Shown here: in pieces, positions 10,403 through 18,442 of the stretch
Layout of the letters: each line of letters starts with the position of its first letter
Position numbering within the stretch: position 1 is the first letter of the stretch
Assembly: GCF_009498275.1 (NCBI RefSeq)
Contig: NZ_CP045643.1
Coordinates: forward strand, 6,944,001 to 7,008,000
Direction: 5' to 3'
Source of the DNA: Streptomyces fagopyri
GTDB lineage: Bacteria > Actinomycetota > Actinomycetes > Streptomycetales > Streptomycetaceae
DNA: 64,000 nt
The notes under the pieces: model-generated
Databases searched by the model: none
Told to the model about the DNA's origin: nothing
Seen by the model: only the letters and a program-made list of their open reading frames with translations
Made by a program: the position numbers and the translations under genes

Positions 10403-11371
10403 ATGTCTCTGTCAGGGGTGTGCGTGACGGCCGTCGAATCCCGTCCAGCGGGGGTGCTCGGGACGAGCAGCAGCCCGAGCCACCGGCCGTTCGGGGCCCG
10501 TGTGAAGGCGTTCGTGGCGCTCACGAAGCCACGAATCATCGAACTGCTCCTGATCACCACCGTTCCGGTGATGTTCCTGGCCCAGCAGGGTGTACCGGAC
10601 CTCAAGCTCGTCCTGCTCACGTGCCTCGGCGGCTATCTGTCCGCGGGCGGCGCCAACGCGCTCAACATGTACATCGACCGTGACATCGACGCCCTGATGG
10701 AGCGGACCTCGCAGCGTCCACTGGTCACCGGCATGGTCAGCCCCCGTGAGTGCCTGGCCTTCGGCATCACGCTGGCGGTCGTCTCGACGCTGCTGTTCGG
10801 TCTCGCCGTCAACTGGCTGTCCGCGTGGCTGTCACTCGGAGCGCTCCTCTTCTACGTCGTCGTCTACACGATGCTCCTCAAGCGCCGTACGTCCCAGAAC
10901 ATCGTCTGGGGCGGCATCGCGGGCTGCCTCCCGGTCCTCATCGGCTGGTCGTCCGTCACCGACTCCATGTCGTGGGCGCCCGTCATCCTCTTCCTCGTCA
11001 TGTTCTTCTGGACGCCGCCGCACTACTGGCCGCTGTCCATGAAGGTCAAGGACGACTACGCGCGCGTGGGCGTGCCGATGCTGCCGGTCGTCGCCTCCAA
11101 CAAGGTCGTCGCCCGCCAGATCGTCATCTACAGCTGGGTGATGGTCGCGGTCTCGCTGCTCCTCACCCCGCTCGGCTACACGGGCTGGTTCTACACGGTG
11201 GTCGCGCTGGCAGCCGGCGCATTCTGGCTGTGGGAGGCGCACGGTCTGCAGAACCGCGCCAAGGCCGAGGTGTCGGGCGGGAAGCTCAAGGAGATGCGGC
11301 TGTTCCACTGGTCGATCACCTATGTGTCGATCCTCTTCGTGGCCGTCGCGGTGGACCCCTTCCTCCGCTGA
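10403..11371 (+). CDS. ctaB: Protoheme IX farnesyltransferase (heme O synthase)
   Basis: Adds a farnesyl group to heme B to make heme O, the precursor of the heme A made by CtaA (encoded at 13740-14747) for cytochrome aa3 oxidase. It is a UbiA-superfamily membrane protein with about nine hydrophobic segments. The prenyl-diphosphate site is N-x3-D-x-D-x3-D in [19 protein letters not shown], and a [15 protein letters not shown] block marks the second site. The ATG at 10403 is given, but GTG at 10424 (VTAVESRP), five bases after AGGGG, is as likely a start. Confidence 0.94.
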   Translation: MSLSGVCVTAVESRPAGVLGTSSSPSHRPFGARVKAFVALTKPRIIELLLITTVPVMFLAQQGVPDLKLVLLTCLGGYLSAGGANALNMYIDRDIDALMERTSQRPLVTGMVSPRECLAFGITLAVVSTLLFGLAVNWLSAWLSLGALLFYVVVYTMLLKRRTSQNIVWGGIAGCLPVLIGWSSVTDSMSWAPVILFLVMFFWTPPHYWPLSMKVKDDYARVGVPMLPVVASNKVVARQIVIYSWVMVAVSLLLTPLGYTGWFYTVVALAAGAFWLWEAHGLQNRAKAEVSGGKLKEMRLFHWSITYVSILFVAVAVDPFLR

Positions 11372-11408
11372 TTCCTCCGGCGGTCGCTCCGCCGGGTCGT
11401 GTGTCCGC

Positions 11409-11452
11409 CGACGGGCGGGGTGCGTGGTCAAGGCCACGCACCCCGCCCGTCG
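11409..11452. terminator. Strong terminator after ctaB
   Basis: A perfect 19-bp inverted repeat (11409-11427 and 11434-11452) with a six-base TCAAGG loop, starting 37 bases after the ctaB stop. It also separates ctaB from the promoter of the next gene. Confidence 0.9.
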
Positions 11453-11472
11453 CCGTTCGATCTACCCGTCGG

Positions 11473-11478
11473 TAGCAT
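11473..11478 (+). promoter_or_regulatory. Probable -10 of a leaderless gene
   Basis: TAGCAT ends eight bases before the ATG at 11486, which would put the transcript start at or next to the start codon. No Shine-Dalgarno sequence is visible, which fits leaderless translation. The -35 is not clear. Confidence 0.4.
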
Positions 11479-11485
11479 CCTGGCC

Positions 11486-11842
11486 ATGGCAGACACCGAG
11501 CAGACTGACGAGACCACCGGCACCGCCCGGGACACCGGCGCCGAGCGCAAGGCGGCCAGGCTCGCCCGGCAGATCCGCGCCTTCGCCGACGAACACGGCG
11601 GGGCCGAGGGCCAGGTGGCCTATATCGGGGAGCGCGGCGCGCGCATCGTGCTCGTCGGCGCGGACGGCGGCTGGGGCGATCTGGTGGCGCCGAGCTGCGC
11701 GATCGCCGAGGACGCCGTGAAGAGGTCCGGGATCACTGTTCACGAGGAGTTCGACGGGGAGTTCGCCGCGAAGGTGCGGACCGGGCCGTACGAGTGGAAG
11801 CGGATGGCGGGGATCCAGCTGGGTGGCCCGCGCAACGACTGA
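11486..11842 (+). CDS. Small conserved actinobacterial protein, function unknown
   Basis: A 118-residue soluble protein with an acidic, Thr-rich N-terminus and a compact C-terminal part (GQVAYIGERGARIVLVGADG...). There is no signal peptide or membrane segment. I do not recognise a named domain. ATG at 11486 is chosen because the longer ORF would run through the ctaB terminator hairpin and because a -10 element lies just upstream. Its stop codon is part of a 17-bp tandem repeat that copies the stop twice more. Confidence 0.7.
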   Translation: MADTEQTDETTGTARDTGAERKAARLARQIRAFADEHGGAEGQVAYIGERGARIVLVGADGGWGDLVAPSCAIAEDAVKRSGITVHEEFDGEFAAKVRTGPYEWKRMAGIQLGGPRND

Positions 11843-11886
11843 CCCGTACGCACGACTGACCCGTACGCACGACTGACCCGGACGGG
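11836..11886. repeat. 17-bp tandem repeat spanning a stop codon
   Basis: Two perfect 17-base units (11836-11852 and 11853-11869, CGACTGACCCGTACGCA) and a third diverged unit from 11870. Each unit contains the TGA that ends the gene at 11842. Confidence 0.8.
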
Positions 11887-12164
11887 TGATTCACCCCGGG
11901 GCACGACAGCACCCGATCGGCCGCGGGAGGCGTCGCGAGGGTCCATGGGTCCGCGGTCCTGTCCGGCTCCAGGAGCCGGACGGACAGGCCCCCGCCGTGC
12001 CCCGCCGCGCCGCCGGGTCCGTGTCACCGGTCGCGCCGACGGGCCGTCGCCGAATCCCACGAACGGCGCAGCGGCGCGCCGGGAACGCGGGCGACCAACA
12101 CCTGACGCCCGGCTCACCCGTTAGGACCTGAGAAAGAACGGTCCAGTCGCGCGGGGGAGTCCGG
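11843..12164. other. Intergenic region before the amidohydrolase gene
   Basis: After the 17-bp tandem repeat this stretch is GC-rich with no supported gene. GGGGGAG just before 12165 serves as the ribosome binding site. I see no convincing promoter. Confidence 0.5.
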
Positions 12165-13271
12165 ATGATCGAAACGCCGTCCCTGGTGGACCAGTACTGC
12201 CACGGGGTGCTGAGGACGGAGCTGGGCCTCGGGACGTTCGAGGCCCACCTCGCCAGGACCGAGGGGCCACCGGCCCCCGGCACCACCCTCTTCGACACGC
12301 AGACCGGCTTCGCGGTACGACGCTGGTGTCCGCCGCTGCTGGGCCTGGAGCCGCACTGTCCGCCCGCCCGCTATCTCGCGCGGCGGCGCGAACTCGGCGT
12401 CCTCGAAGCGGGTCGCCGACTGCTGCGCGGCAGCGGCGTCACCACGTTCCTCGTCGACACCGGACTGCCCGGCGACTTGACCGGACCGGGCGAGATGGCC
12501 TCCACCGGGGCCGCGGAAGCCCACGAGATCGTCCGCCTGGAGCTGTTGGCGGAGCAGGTCGCGGACACCTCCGGCACGGTCGAGTCGTTCCTCGCCAATC
12601 TCGCCGAGTCGGTGCACGGAGCGGCCGCGAACGCCGTCGCGTTCACCTCCGTGGCGGGCGGACGGCACGGCCTCGGGCTCGCTCCCGAACCTCCGGGGCC
12701 GGGTGAGGTACGCGGCGCGGCGGGCCGGTGGCTCGCGGACCGCCGGGTCGGCGGGGAACTCAGCGACCCCGTCCTGCTGCGCCATCTGCTGTGGATCGCG
12801 GTCGCCTCGGGACTGCCCCTCCAGCTCCACGCGGGCCTCGGCGAACCGGGCCTGCGGATCGACCGCACGGACCCCGTCCTGCTCACCGACTTCGCGCGGG
12901 CCACGGCCGGTCTCGGGACCGACCTCGTCCTGCTGCACGGCTACCCGTACCACCGGCACGCGGCGCACCTCGCCGGAGTCTTCCCGCACGTGTACGCCGA
13001 TCTGGGCGCCGCACTGGTGCGCACCGGCGCACGGGCCGCGGCCGTCCTCTCCGAGATCCTGGAACTGGCTCCCTTCGGCAAGCTCCTCTTCTCCAGCGGA
13101 GCACACGGCCTGCCCGAACTTCATGTGGTCGGCGCACGTCTCTTCCGCGAGGCGCTCACCCGGGTGCTCGGCACCTGGGTCGCGGAGGGGGCCTGGTCGC
13201 CGGCGGACGCGCAACGGGTGGCGTCCCTGATCGCCGCGGGGAACGCGCGGCGGGTGTACGGGGTGCGGTGA
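12165..13271 (+). CDS. Amidohydrolase-family protein (TIM-barrel metal-dependent hydrolase)
   Basis: A 368-residue cytoplasmic protein of the amidohydrolase-2 / FluG N-terminal-like type. Late-barrel motifs are visible: LPLQLHAGLGEPG (metal-ligand His), VLLHGYPYHRHAAHLA, VYADLGAA and a GKLLFSSGAHGLPEL strand. The last would normally carry a catalytic Asp in a SDA/SDS context and here reads SSGAHG, so the metal site may be modified. The usual N-terminal HxH is not obvious. The substrate is unknown. The ATG at 12165 follows GGGGGAG. The gene end, including its stop, is imperfectly repeated downstream. Confidence 0.8.
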   Translation: MIETPSLVDQYCHGVLRTELGLGTFEAHLARTEGPPAPGTTLFDTQTGFAVRRWCPPLLGLEPHCPPARYLARRRELGVLEAGRRLLRGSGVTTFLVDTGLPGDLTGPGEMASTGAAEAHEIVRLELLAEQVADTSGTVESFLANLAESVHGAAANAVAFTSVAGGRHGLGLAPEPPGPGEVRGAAGRWLADRRVGGELSDPVLLRHLLWIAVASGLPLQLHAGLGEPGLRIDRTDPVLLTDFARATAGLGTDLVLLHGYPYHRHAAHLAGVFPHVYADLGAALVRTGARAAAVLSEILELAPFGKLLFSSGAHGLPELHVVGARLFREALTRVLGTWVAEGAWSPADAQRVASLIAAGNARRVYGVR

Positions 13272-13408
13272 ACGGGCGCGCGCCGGGGCACGCCGGACCA
13301 CGTCGGACCACGGTGTACGGAGTGCGCTGAACCGGCGTGCGCGGGGGCGCGTCGCACGGGGATGCGCGGGGTGCGGTGAACGGGCCCGGCCGGGTGTGGT
13401 GAACGGGG
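13253..13408. repeat. Degenerate copies of the amidohydrolase gene end
   Basis: The block covering the last codons and TGA (13253-13279, GGTGTACGGGGTGCGGTGAA...) recurs imperfectly at 13312-13337, 13368-13384 and 13392-13408. This suggests successive tandem duplication of the gene terminus. Confidence 0.65.
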
Positions 13409-13739
13409 GAGCCGACTTCCGGCGCACACGCCGGGTCCGGAACCCTGGGCAGCCGCCGACGTCGTCGAGGACGTACGGCGCGGGAGGCGAGCGGGGCACG
13501 TCGGCCGGGGGACACCGCGCCGCCCGTACCGCGATGGACACGACGCGTACCGAGATGGACACCACCCGTACCGCGACGCACAGGTCCCGTACCGCGACGC
13601 ACCGGCCCCGCGCCGTGACGGACACGGCTCCCACCGTGACGGACACCGCCCGCGCCGCGAGGCACGGCGTGTCGGGCGGATCCGGCGAGGGACTACCCGG
13701 GCCCCGCGATCGGCGCCCCGGTGACCACGTGCGAACCGC
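13272..13739. other. Repeat-rich intergenic region between amidohydrolase and ctaA
   Basis: A 468-base stretch with no gene I can support. It carries degenerate copies of the amidohydrolase terminus (13253-13408) and a 21-bp minisatellite (13526-13672). The long open frames here are by-products of the 21-bp period. Confidence 0.7.
13526..13672. repeat. 21-bp minisatellite, seven units
   Basis: Units start at 13526, 13547, 13568, 13589, 13610, 13631 and 13652. The first four begin GTACCG and the last three are diverged. Because 21 is divisible by three, every frame encodes a seven-residue repeat, but no start signal or coding bias supports a gene. Confidence 0.85.
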
Positions 13740-14747
13740 TCACGCGCGGGTGAGCGCCGATTCCGCGGCCGGCCCCGGCAGGTCCGCCGCGACCCCGGGC
13801 CGCTCGCGCAGCGACAGCAGGACACGCAGAACGCCGATCCACACCAGGCAGGAGCCGAACATGTGCAGGCCGACCAGAGCCTCGGGAAGATCCGTGAAGT
13901 ACTGGACGTAGCCGATGACACCCTGGCCGAGCAGGATCAGGAACAGGTCGCGGGTGCGGTCCAGCGGGCCCCTGGGAGCGTCGACCGCCTTGAGGACGAA
14001 CCACAGGGCGAAGGTCAGCGTGACGACGATCCAGGCCAGCACGGCGTGCAGCTTGGCGACGTTCTCCCAGTTCACGTGCATACGGTCGACCTCGCTCGAG
14101 TCGCCCGCGTGCGGCCCCGCGCCGGTGACCACCGTACCGACGGCGATCAGTACCACGGCCGCGGCGACCAGACACCACACGAGCTGCTGCACCGCCTTGC
14201 CGACCAGCGGGCGCGGCGCGCCGGAGCCCTCCCGGGTGCGCTGCCACATCACCGCCGCGACCGTGATGAGCGCGGTCGAGAGCAGGAAGTGCGCGGCGAC
14301 CGTGTACGGGTTGAGGCCGACCAGGACGACGACGCCGCCGAGGATCGCGTTGCTCATGACGATCCAGAACTGCGCCCAGCCGAGCCGGGTGAGATCGCGC
14401 CGCCACGGCTTCTCGGAACGCGCGGCGATGATCGCCCAGCCGACCGCGGCGCACAGCACGTAGGTCAGCATGCGGTTGGTGAACTCGATGACCCCGTGGA
14501 AACCCATCGCGCTCGTCGTGGTGAGCGAGTCGTCGGTGCACTTGGGCCAGGTCGGGCAGCCGAGCCCCGAACCGGTCAGCCGTACCGCGCCGCCGGTGAC
14601 CACGATGACCACGGACATGACCAGCGCGGCGAGTGCCGCGCGGCGCACCGTCCGTGCGGTGGGGGTCCAGCGTTCGGCGATGAGGGCGAGCGGGTTGCGC
14701 GCGAGGGCTACGGCGTCGGCTCGGGTCACGTGGGGCACGCGCCCCAT
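13740..14747 (-). CDS. ctaA: Heme A synthase (COX15/CtaA family)
   Basis: Oxidises the heme O methyl group to formyl, giving heme A for cytochrome c oxidase. The product is about 335 residues with eight membrane segments. The haem-ligand histidines lie in GFHGVIEFTNRM, YTVAAHFLLS, KLHAVLAWIV and GLHMFGSCLVW. The cysteine pair loop GSGLGCPTWPKC is the one found near the extracytoplasmic side of this family. The start is uncertain: ATG at 14747, GTG at 14738 (a TACGAT ends eight bases before it, so possibly leaderless) or GTG at 14729. Confidence 0.94.
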   Translation of the reverse strand: MGRVPHVTRADAVALARNPLALIAERWTPTARTVRRAALAALVMSVVIVVTGGAVRLTGSGLGCPTWPKCTDDSLTTTSAMGFHGVIEFTNRMLTYVLCAAVGWAIIAARSEKPWRRDLTRLGWAQFWIVMSNAILGGVVVLVGLNPYTVAAHFLLSTALITVAAVMWQRTREGSGAPRPLVGKAVQQLVWCLVAAAVVLIAVGTVVTGAGPHAGDSSEVDRMHVNWENVAKLHAVLAWIVVTLTFALWFVLKAVDAPRGPLDRTRDLFLILLGQGVIGYVQYFTDLPEALVGLHMFGSCLVWIGVLRVLLSLRERPGVAADLPGPAAESALTRA

Positions 14748-14818
14748 CGTAGGCGGCCGCTTGTGCACGCCTTCACGAGGGCCCCGGCACCGGCGCGGAC
14801 CGCCGCTCCCGGACCCCG

Positions 14819-14866
14819 CCACCGGCGCCGCGAGGACTCTCCCCACCGGCGCCGCGAGGACTCTCC
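14819..14866. repeat. Perfect 24-bp tandem duplication
   Basis: Two identical 24-base units (14819-14842 and 14843-14866) lie in the short gap between ctaA and the ABC permease end. No function is evident. Confidence 0.85.
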
Positions 14867-14882
14867 CGGGGCAGCCGCCCCG

Positions 14883-15653
14883 CTACTCCCAGCGGAAGAA
14901 CCGGCCCGCGGCCGCCAGACCCACGACCGCCCAGACCGCCAGGATCCCCAGGTCGCCCCACGGCATGCCCGCGCCGTGCTGGAGCACGTCCCGCAGGCCG
15001 TCCGAGAGCGCCGAGATCGGCAGCAGACCCAGCACGTCCTGGACACCGGAGGGGAACTTGTCCATCGGGACGATGACCCCGCCGCCCACCAGCAGCAGCA
15101 GGAAGACCAGGTTCGCGGCGGCCAGGGTCGCCTCCGCCCTCAGCGTGCCGGCCATCAGCAGGCCGAGGCCCGAGAAGGCGGCCGTACCGAGGACCAACAG
15201 GAGCAGGACGGCCGCCGGATCGCCGTGCGGCGACCAGCCGAGCGCGAAGGCGATCACCGTCAGCAGGACGACCTGGAGGGCCTCCGTGACCAGCACGGAC
15301 ACCGTCTTCGCGGTCATCAGGCCCCAGCGGGGGAGCGGTGAGGCGGCGAGCCGCTTCAGGACCCCGTAGCGCCGCTCGAAGCCCGTGGCGATGGCCTGGC
15401 CGGTGAAGGCCGTCGACATCACCGCGAGCGCCAGGACGCCGGGTGTCAGGAAGTCGACCGCCTCACCCTTGCCGGTGTCGACGATGTCCACCGAGCCGAA
15501 CAGGACCAGCAGGAGGGCCGGGATGACGACCGTGAGGAGGAGCTGCTCGCCGTTGCGCAGCAGCATGCGCGTCTCCAGCGCGGCCTGCGCGCCGATCATG
15601 CGGGACAGCGGGGCCGCCCCCGGGCTCGGGGTGTAGGTGCCGGCGGTGGTCAT
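14883..15653 (-). CDS. ABC-2 type transporter permease
   Basis: A 256-residue permease with six hydrophobic segments and the ABC-2 fold, partner of the ATPase encoded just upstream (15742-16665). Together they form a drug- or natural-product-type exporter with one permease and one nucleotide-binding subunit. The ATG at 15653 is clear. An 88-base gap containing a 24-bp palindrome separates it from the ATPase gene, which may tune the ratio of the two subunits. The substrate is unknown. Confidence 0.88.
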   Translation of the reverse strand: MTTAGTYTPSPGAAPLSRMIGAQAALETRMLLRNGEQLLLTVVIPALLLVLFGSVDIVDTGKGEAVDFLTPGVLALAVMSTAFTGQAIATGFERRYGVLKRLAASPLPRWGLMTAKTVSVLVTEALQVVLLTVIAFALGWSPHGDPAAVLLLLVLGTAAFSGLGLLMAGTLRAEATLAAANLVFLLLLVGGGVIVPMDKFPSGVQDVLGLLPISALSDGLRDVLQHGAGMPWGDLGILAVWAVVGLAAAGRFFRWE

Positions 15654-15690
15654 GAACGCGACTCCTCACCGGTCGGTTCCAGGCCGTACC

Positions 15691-15714
15691 GGCCCGGGGG
15701 ACGTCCCCCGGGCC
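15691..15714. promoter_or_regulatory. 24-bp perfect palindrome inside the ABC exporter operon
   Basis: The halves GGCCCGGGGGAC and GTCCCCCGGGCC are exact inverted copies with no spacer. In RNA this is a very stable hairpin between the ATPase and permease genes, plausible as an intra-operon attenuator or mRNA-stability element. Confidence 0.6.
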
Positions 15715-15741
15715 CCCGGCCGGTGTGCAGTCGGGCCTGGT

Positions 15742-16665
15742 TCATGAGCGCAGCTCCTTGCCGGTCAGCTCCAGAAAGACGTCTTCGAGGGTGTGCCGCT
15801 CGACGGAGATCCTCTCCGGCATCACCCCGTGCTGCGCGCACCAGGAGGTGACGGTGGCCAGCAGCTGCGGATCGACCTTCCCGCCCACCCGGTAGGCGCC
15901 GGGAGTGAGCTCGGCCGCCGTGCAGTCGGCCGGGAGGGCCTTCAGCAGGGAGCCGACGTCGAGGCCGGGGCGGCCGCTGAACCGCAGGGTGTTCTCGGCA
16001 CCGCCGCGGCACAGCTCCTCCACGGAGCCCTGCGCGATGACCCGGCCGGCGTCGATGATCGCGACGTCGTCGGCGAGCTGCTCGGCCTCGTCCATGTGGT
16101 GCGTGGTGAGGATGACCGAGACCCCGTCGGCGCGCAGGTCGCGGACGAGGTCCCAGGTGGCCCGGCGGGCCTGCGGGTCGAGGCCGGCGGTCGGCTCGTC
16201 GAGGAAGACCAGCTCCGGGCGGCCGACCACGGCCATCGCGAGCGCGAGGCGCTGCTGCTGGCCGCCGGACAGCCGCCGGTAGGTCGTACGGCCACAGCTG
16301 TCGAGGCCCAGGCGCGCTATGAGCGCGTCCACGTCCAGCGGACGGGCGTGGAGCTTCGCCACGTGCCGGAGCATCTCGTCGGCCCGTGCGCCGGAGTAGA
16401 CCCCTCCGGACTGGAGCATCACGCCGATACGGGTGTGCAGCTCACCGGAGTCTCTCACCGGGTCGAGGCCCAGGACGCGCACCGTGCCGGAATCCGGCCG
16501 CCGGTACCCCTCGCAGGTCTCGACCGTGGTCGTCTTGCCCGCGCCGTTGGGTCCGAGTACGGCGGTGATGCCCGCCCCGGCCACCAGGTCGAGGCCGTCC
16601 ACCGCGGTCTTCGTGCCGTACCGCTTCACCAGGGCCTGGACCTGGACCACGGGCTCGCTTCGCAT
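15742..16665 (-). CDS. ABC transporter ATP-binding protein
   Basis: A 307-residue ATPase of the DrrA/CcmA type that energises the adjacent ABC-2 permease. Walker A GPNGAGKT is at residues 38-45, followed by the signature LSGGQQQRLALA, Walker B LVFLDEPTAGLDP and the switch TTHHMDEAEQLAD. The C-terminal part has the family's accessory domain. The ATG at 16665 has TAGACT eight bases upstream, which suggests a near-leaderless transcript. It is encoded in the order ATPase then permease, as usual for this family. Confidence 0.93.
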   Translation of the reverse strand: MRSEPVVQVQALVKRYGTKTAVDGLDLVAGAGITAVLGPNGAGKTTTVETCEGYRRPDSGTVRVLGLDPVRDSGELHTRIGVMLQSGGVYSGARADEMLRHVAKLHARPLDVDALIARLGLDSCGRTTYRRLSGGQQQRLALAMAVVGRPELVFLDEPTAGLDPQARRATWDLVRDLRADGVSVILTTHHMDEAEQLADDVAIIDAGRVIAQGSVEELCRGGAENTLRFSGRPGLDVGSLLKALPADCTAAELTPGAYRVGGKVDPQLLATVTSWCAQHGVMPERISVERHTLEDVFLELTGKELRS

Positions 16666-16676
16666 GAGGCGCAAGT

Positions 16677-17528
16677 CTAGGGACGTGTCCGGGGCCCCCG
16701 GCCCCCGGGGGCCGCATCCGGCCAGGGCGCACCGGGGCGGTGCAGCGCGAGCCAGCGCTCCGCGTACGCCACCGCGTCGGCCACCGGGAACAGACGTACG
16801 TCGGCCGCGCCCACCCGGCCGCGTACGACGGGCCGGTCCCGCTCGAAGTCGGAGCCCAGCTCGTCGAAGCGGTCGGAGTCGATCGCGACCTCCGTGACCA
16901 CCTCCCACCGGGTCGCTCCCCGCGCCGTCCGCACCGGGCGTCCGACCTCGACGAGCTGTGCCGGTATGCGGTACTCCGCGAGGTGGAAGCTGGTGCACGT
17001 GTCGTAGCCCGCGCCGAGCAGGAGCACCCGGGCGCCCAGGGCCTCCAGCCGGGCCAGCGGGCTGCGCTCGCCGAGCCGGCAGTCCGGGGCGTGGCCGTCG
17101 ACGATCTCGGCCGCGCGGGGGCCGAGAGCCGCGAAGGAGGTCTGCGGGTGCGCGCTGCGCAGGGCGCCGGGCCAGGTGCGGACGGTCTCCGGGATCACGC
17201 CGAGCCCACGGGTGGGCGTGATGAGGGGGTCGTAGGCGGGCATCGTCGCCCGAATGGCCGGCCACCACTCCTCGGGCACCGGCGGGCGGCTCCACAGGGC
17301 CGGGTCGGACAGCTCGCCGGACTGTGTGGGGACCACCAGCGTGCCGTCGGGACCGAGTGCGTCGAGCAGCCCCTGGACGACGGCGACCGGGCCGCCGTTG
17401 ACCCAGCCGAGGGAACGGAGCGAGGAGTGCACGAGGAGCGACTCCCCGGGGCGGACGCCGAGTGCGCGAAGCTCCGCGGCGAGGCTGCCCCGGGTGACGA
17501 GTGGGCCGGTGGGAGGGGGTGTCGACAT
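16677..17528 (-). CDS. AAC(3)-family N-acetyltransferase
   Basis: A 283-residue member of the aminoglycoside 3-N-acetyltransferase (antibiotic_NAT) family, which transfers acetyl from acetyl-CoA to an amino group. Recognisable blocks are LLVHSSLRSLGWVNGGP near the N-terminus, GTLVVPTQSGELSDP, and the HPQTSFAALGPRA core. Members occur in non-producing streptomycetes and their true substrate is often unclear, so resistance should not be assumed. It lies 11 bases upstream of the ABC ATPase start and is divergent from sufR. A longer start at 17582 would run through the 12-bp palindrome. Confidence 0.8.
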   Translation of the reverse strand: MSTPPPTGPLVTRGSLAAELRALGVRPGESLLVHSSLRSLGWVNGGPVAVVQGLLDALGPDGTLVVPTQSGELSDPALWSRPPVPEEWWPAIRATMPAYDPLITPTRGLGVIPETVRTWPGALRSAHPQTSFAALGPRAAEIVDGHAPDCRLGERSPLARLEALGARVLLLGAGYDTCTSFHLAEYRIPAQLVEVGRPVRTARGATRWEVVTEVAIDSDRFDELGSDFERDRPVVRGRVGAADVRLFPVADAVAYAERWLALHRPGAPWPDAAPGGRGPRTRP

Positions 17529-17570
17529 GCTTCGCGAGTCTGCCCGAGACCTCGCCCCGGTGCCGGCGAA

Positions 17571-17582
17571 TTGATCGATCAA
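17571..17582. promoter_or_regulatory. 12-bp palindrome TTGATCGATCAA
   Basis: A perfect palindrome in the divergent region between the AAC(3)-like gene and sufR, an AT-containing island in very GC-rich DNA. It could be an operator for either side. No regulator can be assigned. Confidence 0.45.
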
Positions 17583-17602
17583 TGATCGTTTCCGCAGGTC
17601 AG

Positions 17603-17618
17603 CTTAGGCATGCCTAAG
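17603..17618. promoter_or_regulatory. 16-bp palindrome CTTAGGCATGCCTAAG
   Basis: A perfect palindrome whose TTAGG...CCTAA ends resemble the half-sites of DtxR/IdeR/DmdR iron boxes. The spacing is shorter than in the 19-bp iron box, so an iron regulator is only a suggestion. It lies about 60 bases before the sufR promoter, a place where iron control would make sense. Confidence 0.5.
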
Positions 17619-17676
17619 TGATGCAGCGCACCGTCCGCCTCCTGGGACGCGGGTTGTCAGGCCCTGAGGAATTACG

Positions 17677-17690
17677 CAACAATGGCGTTG
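17677..17690. promoter_or_regulatory. SufR operator CAAC-N6-GTTG
   Basis: CAAC-AATGGC-GTTG is a 14-bp inverted repeat matching the site I recall for Streptomyces avermitilis SufR. Its last G is the first base of the sufR GTG start codon and it covers the expected -10 region. A TTGTCA lies about 17 bases upstream. Binding here would block transcription initiation of the whole operon. Confidence 0.8.
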
Positions 17691-18442
17691 TGAAAAACGT
17701 TGGCGAGGCTCGGGAGACCCCCACGGGGGCCCCGCAGGAGGAACTCGCGACCGGTGAGCGGTCCACCCGCAACCGGGTCGCGCGATCCATCCTGGACCAC
17801 GGCCCGTCGACGGTGGCCGACCTCGCGGGACGGCTGGGGCTGACCCAGGCCGCCGTGCGCCGCCACCTCGACGCGCTGGTCGCCGACGACGTCGTGGAAG
17901 CACGCGAGCAGCGGGTCTACGGCGCGCGGACGCGCGGCCGGCCCGCCAAGGTGTTCGCCCTGACCGACTGCGGCCGGGACGCCTTCGACCAGTCCTACGA
18001 CACGCTCGCCGCGGACGCCCTGCGCTGGATCGCGGAGCGTGAGGGCGGGGACGAGGCGATCGTCGCCTTCGCCCGCGCCCGGATCGCCGCCCAGGCGGAC
18101 GCGTACCGCGAGGTCATCGAGTCCGCGGACCCCGAGGGGCGCACCGAAGCACTGGCCAAGGCCCTGAGCGCGGACGGGTACGCTGCTACGGCGCGTAGCG
18201 CACCGGTCGGCGAGCAGCTCTGCCAGCACCACTGCCCGGTCGCGCATGTCGCCGAGCAGTTCCCGCAGCTGTGCGAGGCGGAGACCGAGTTCTTCTCCCA
18301 GCTGCTCGGCACACATGTCCAGCGACTGGCCACCATCGCCCACGGCGACGGTGTGTGCACGACGTTCATCCCCAAGATTTCCAAGTCCGATCAGCGTGAT
18401 CCCAACGCATCTGCAAGCACCGCCGGGAGGAACCCCGCATGA
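17690..18442 (+). CDS. sufR: SufR, Fe-S cluster-sensing repressor of the suf operon
   Basis: A 250-residue winged-helix regulator. The DNA-binding domain ([23 protein letters not shown]) lies near residues 38-60 and the wing ([15 protein letters not shown]) follows. Four cysteines sit at residues 178, 182, 195 and 223. The C-x3-C-x12-C group is the expected cluster-ligand region. In this family holo-SufR represses and apo-SufR releases the operon. GTG at 17690 is chosen because the operator and -10 leave no room for a leader, so the mRNA is probably leaderless. Its stop overlaps the sufB start as ATGA. Confidence 0.93.
   Translation: MKNVGEARETPTGAPQEELATGERSTRNRVARSILDHGPSTVADLAGRLGLTQAAVRRHLDALVADDVVEAREQRVYGARTRGRPAKVFALTDCGRDAFDQSYDTLAADALRWIAEREGGDEAIVAFARARIAAQADAYREVIESADPEGRTEALAKALSADGYAATARSAPVGEQLCQHHCPVAHVAEQFPQLCEAETEFFSQLLGTHVQRLATIAHGDGVCTTFIPKISKSDQRDPNASASTAGRNPA

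Noticed and set aside
12114..13646. 510-codon minus-strand frame across the amidohydrolase gene
   Set aside because: Its N-terminus is generated by the 21-bp minisatellite and the rest is antisense to the amidohydrolase gene.
13526..13672. CRISPR array
   Set aside because: The 21-bp units are contiguous with no unique spacers, and there are no cas genes.
16677..17528. Clinical-type aminoglycoside resistance gene
   Set aside because: The family match is clear, but such genes are common in Streptomyces chromosomes with unproven substrates, and there is no antibiotic cluster nearby.
17603..17618. Standard 19-bp DmdR1/IdeR iron box
   Set aside because: Half-site ends match but the spacing is 14 bp instead of 19, so only a loose resemblance is reported.
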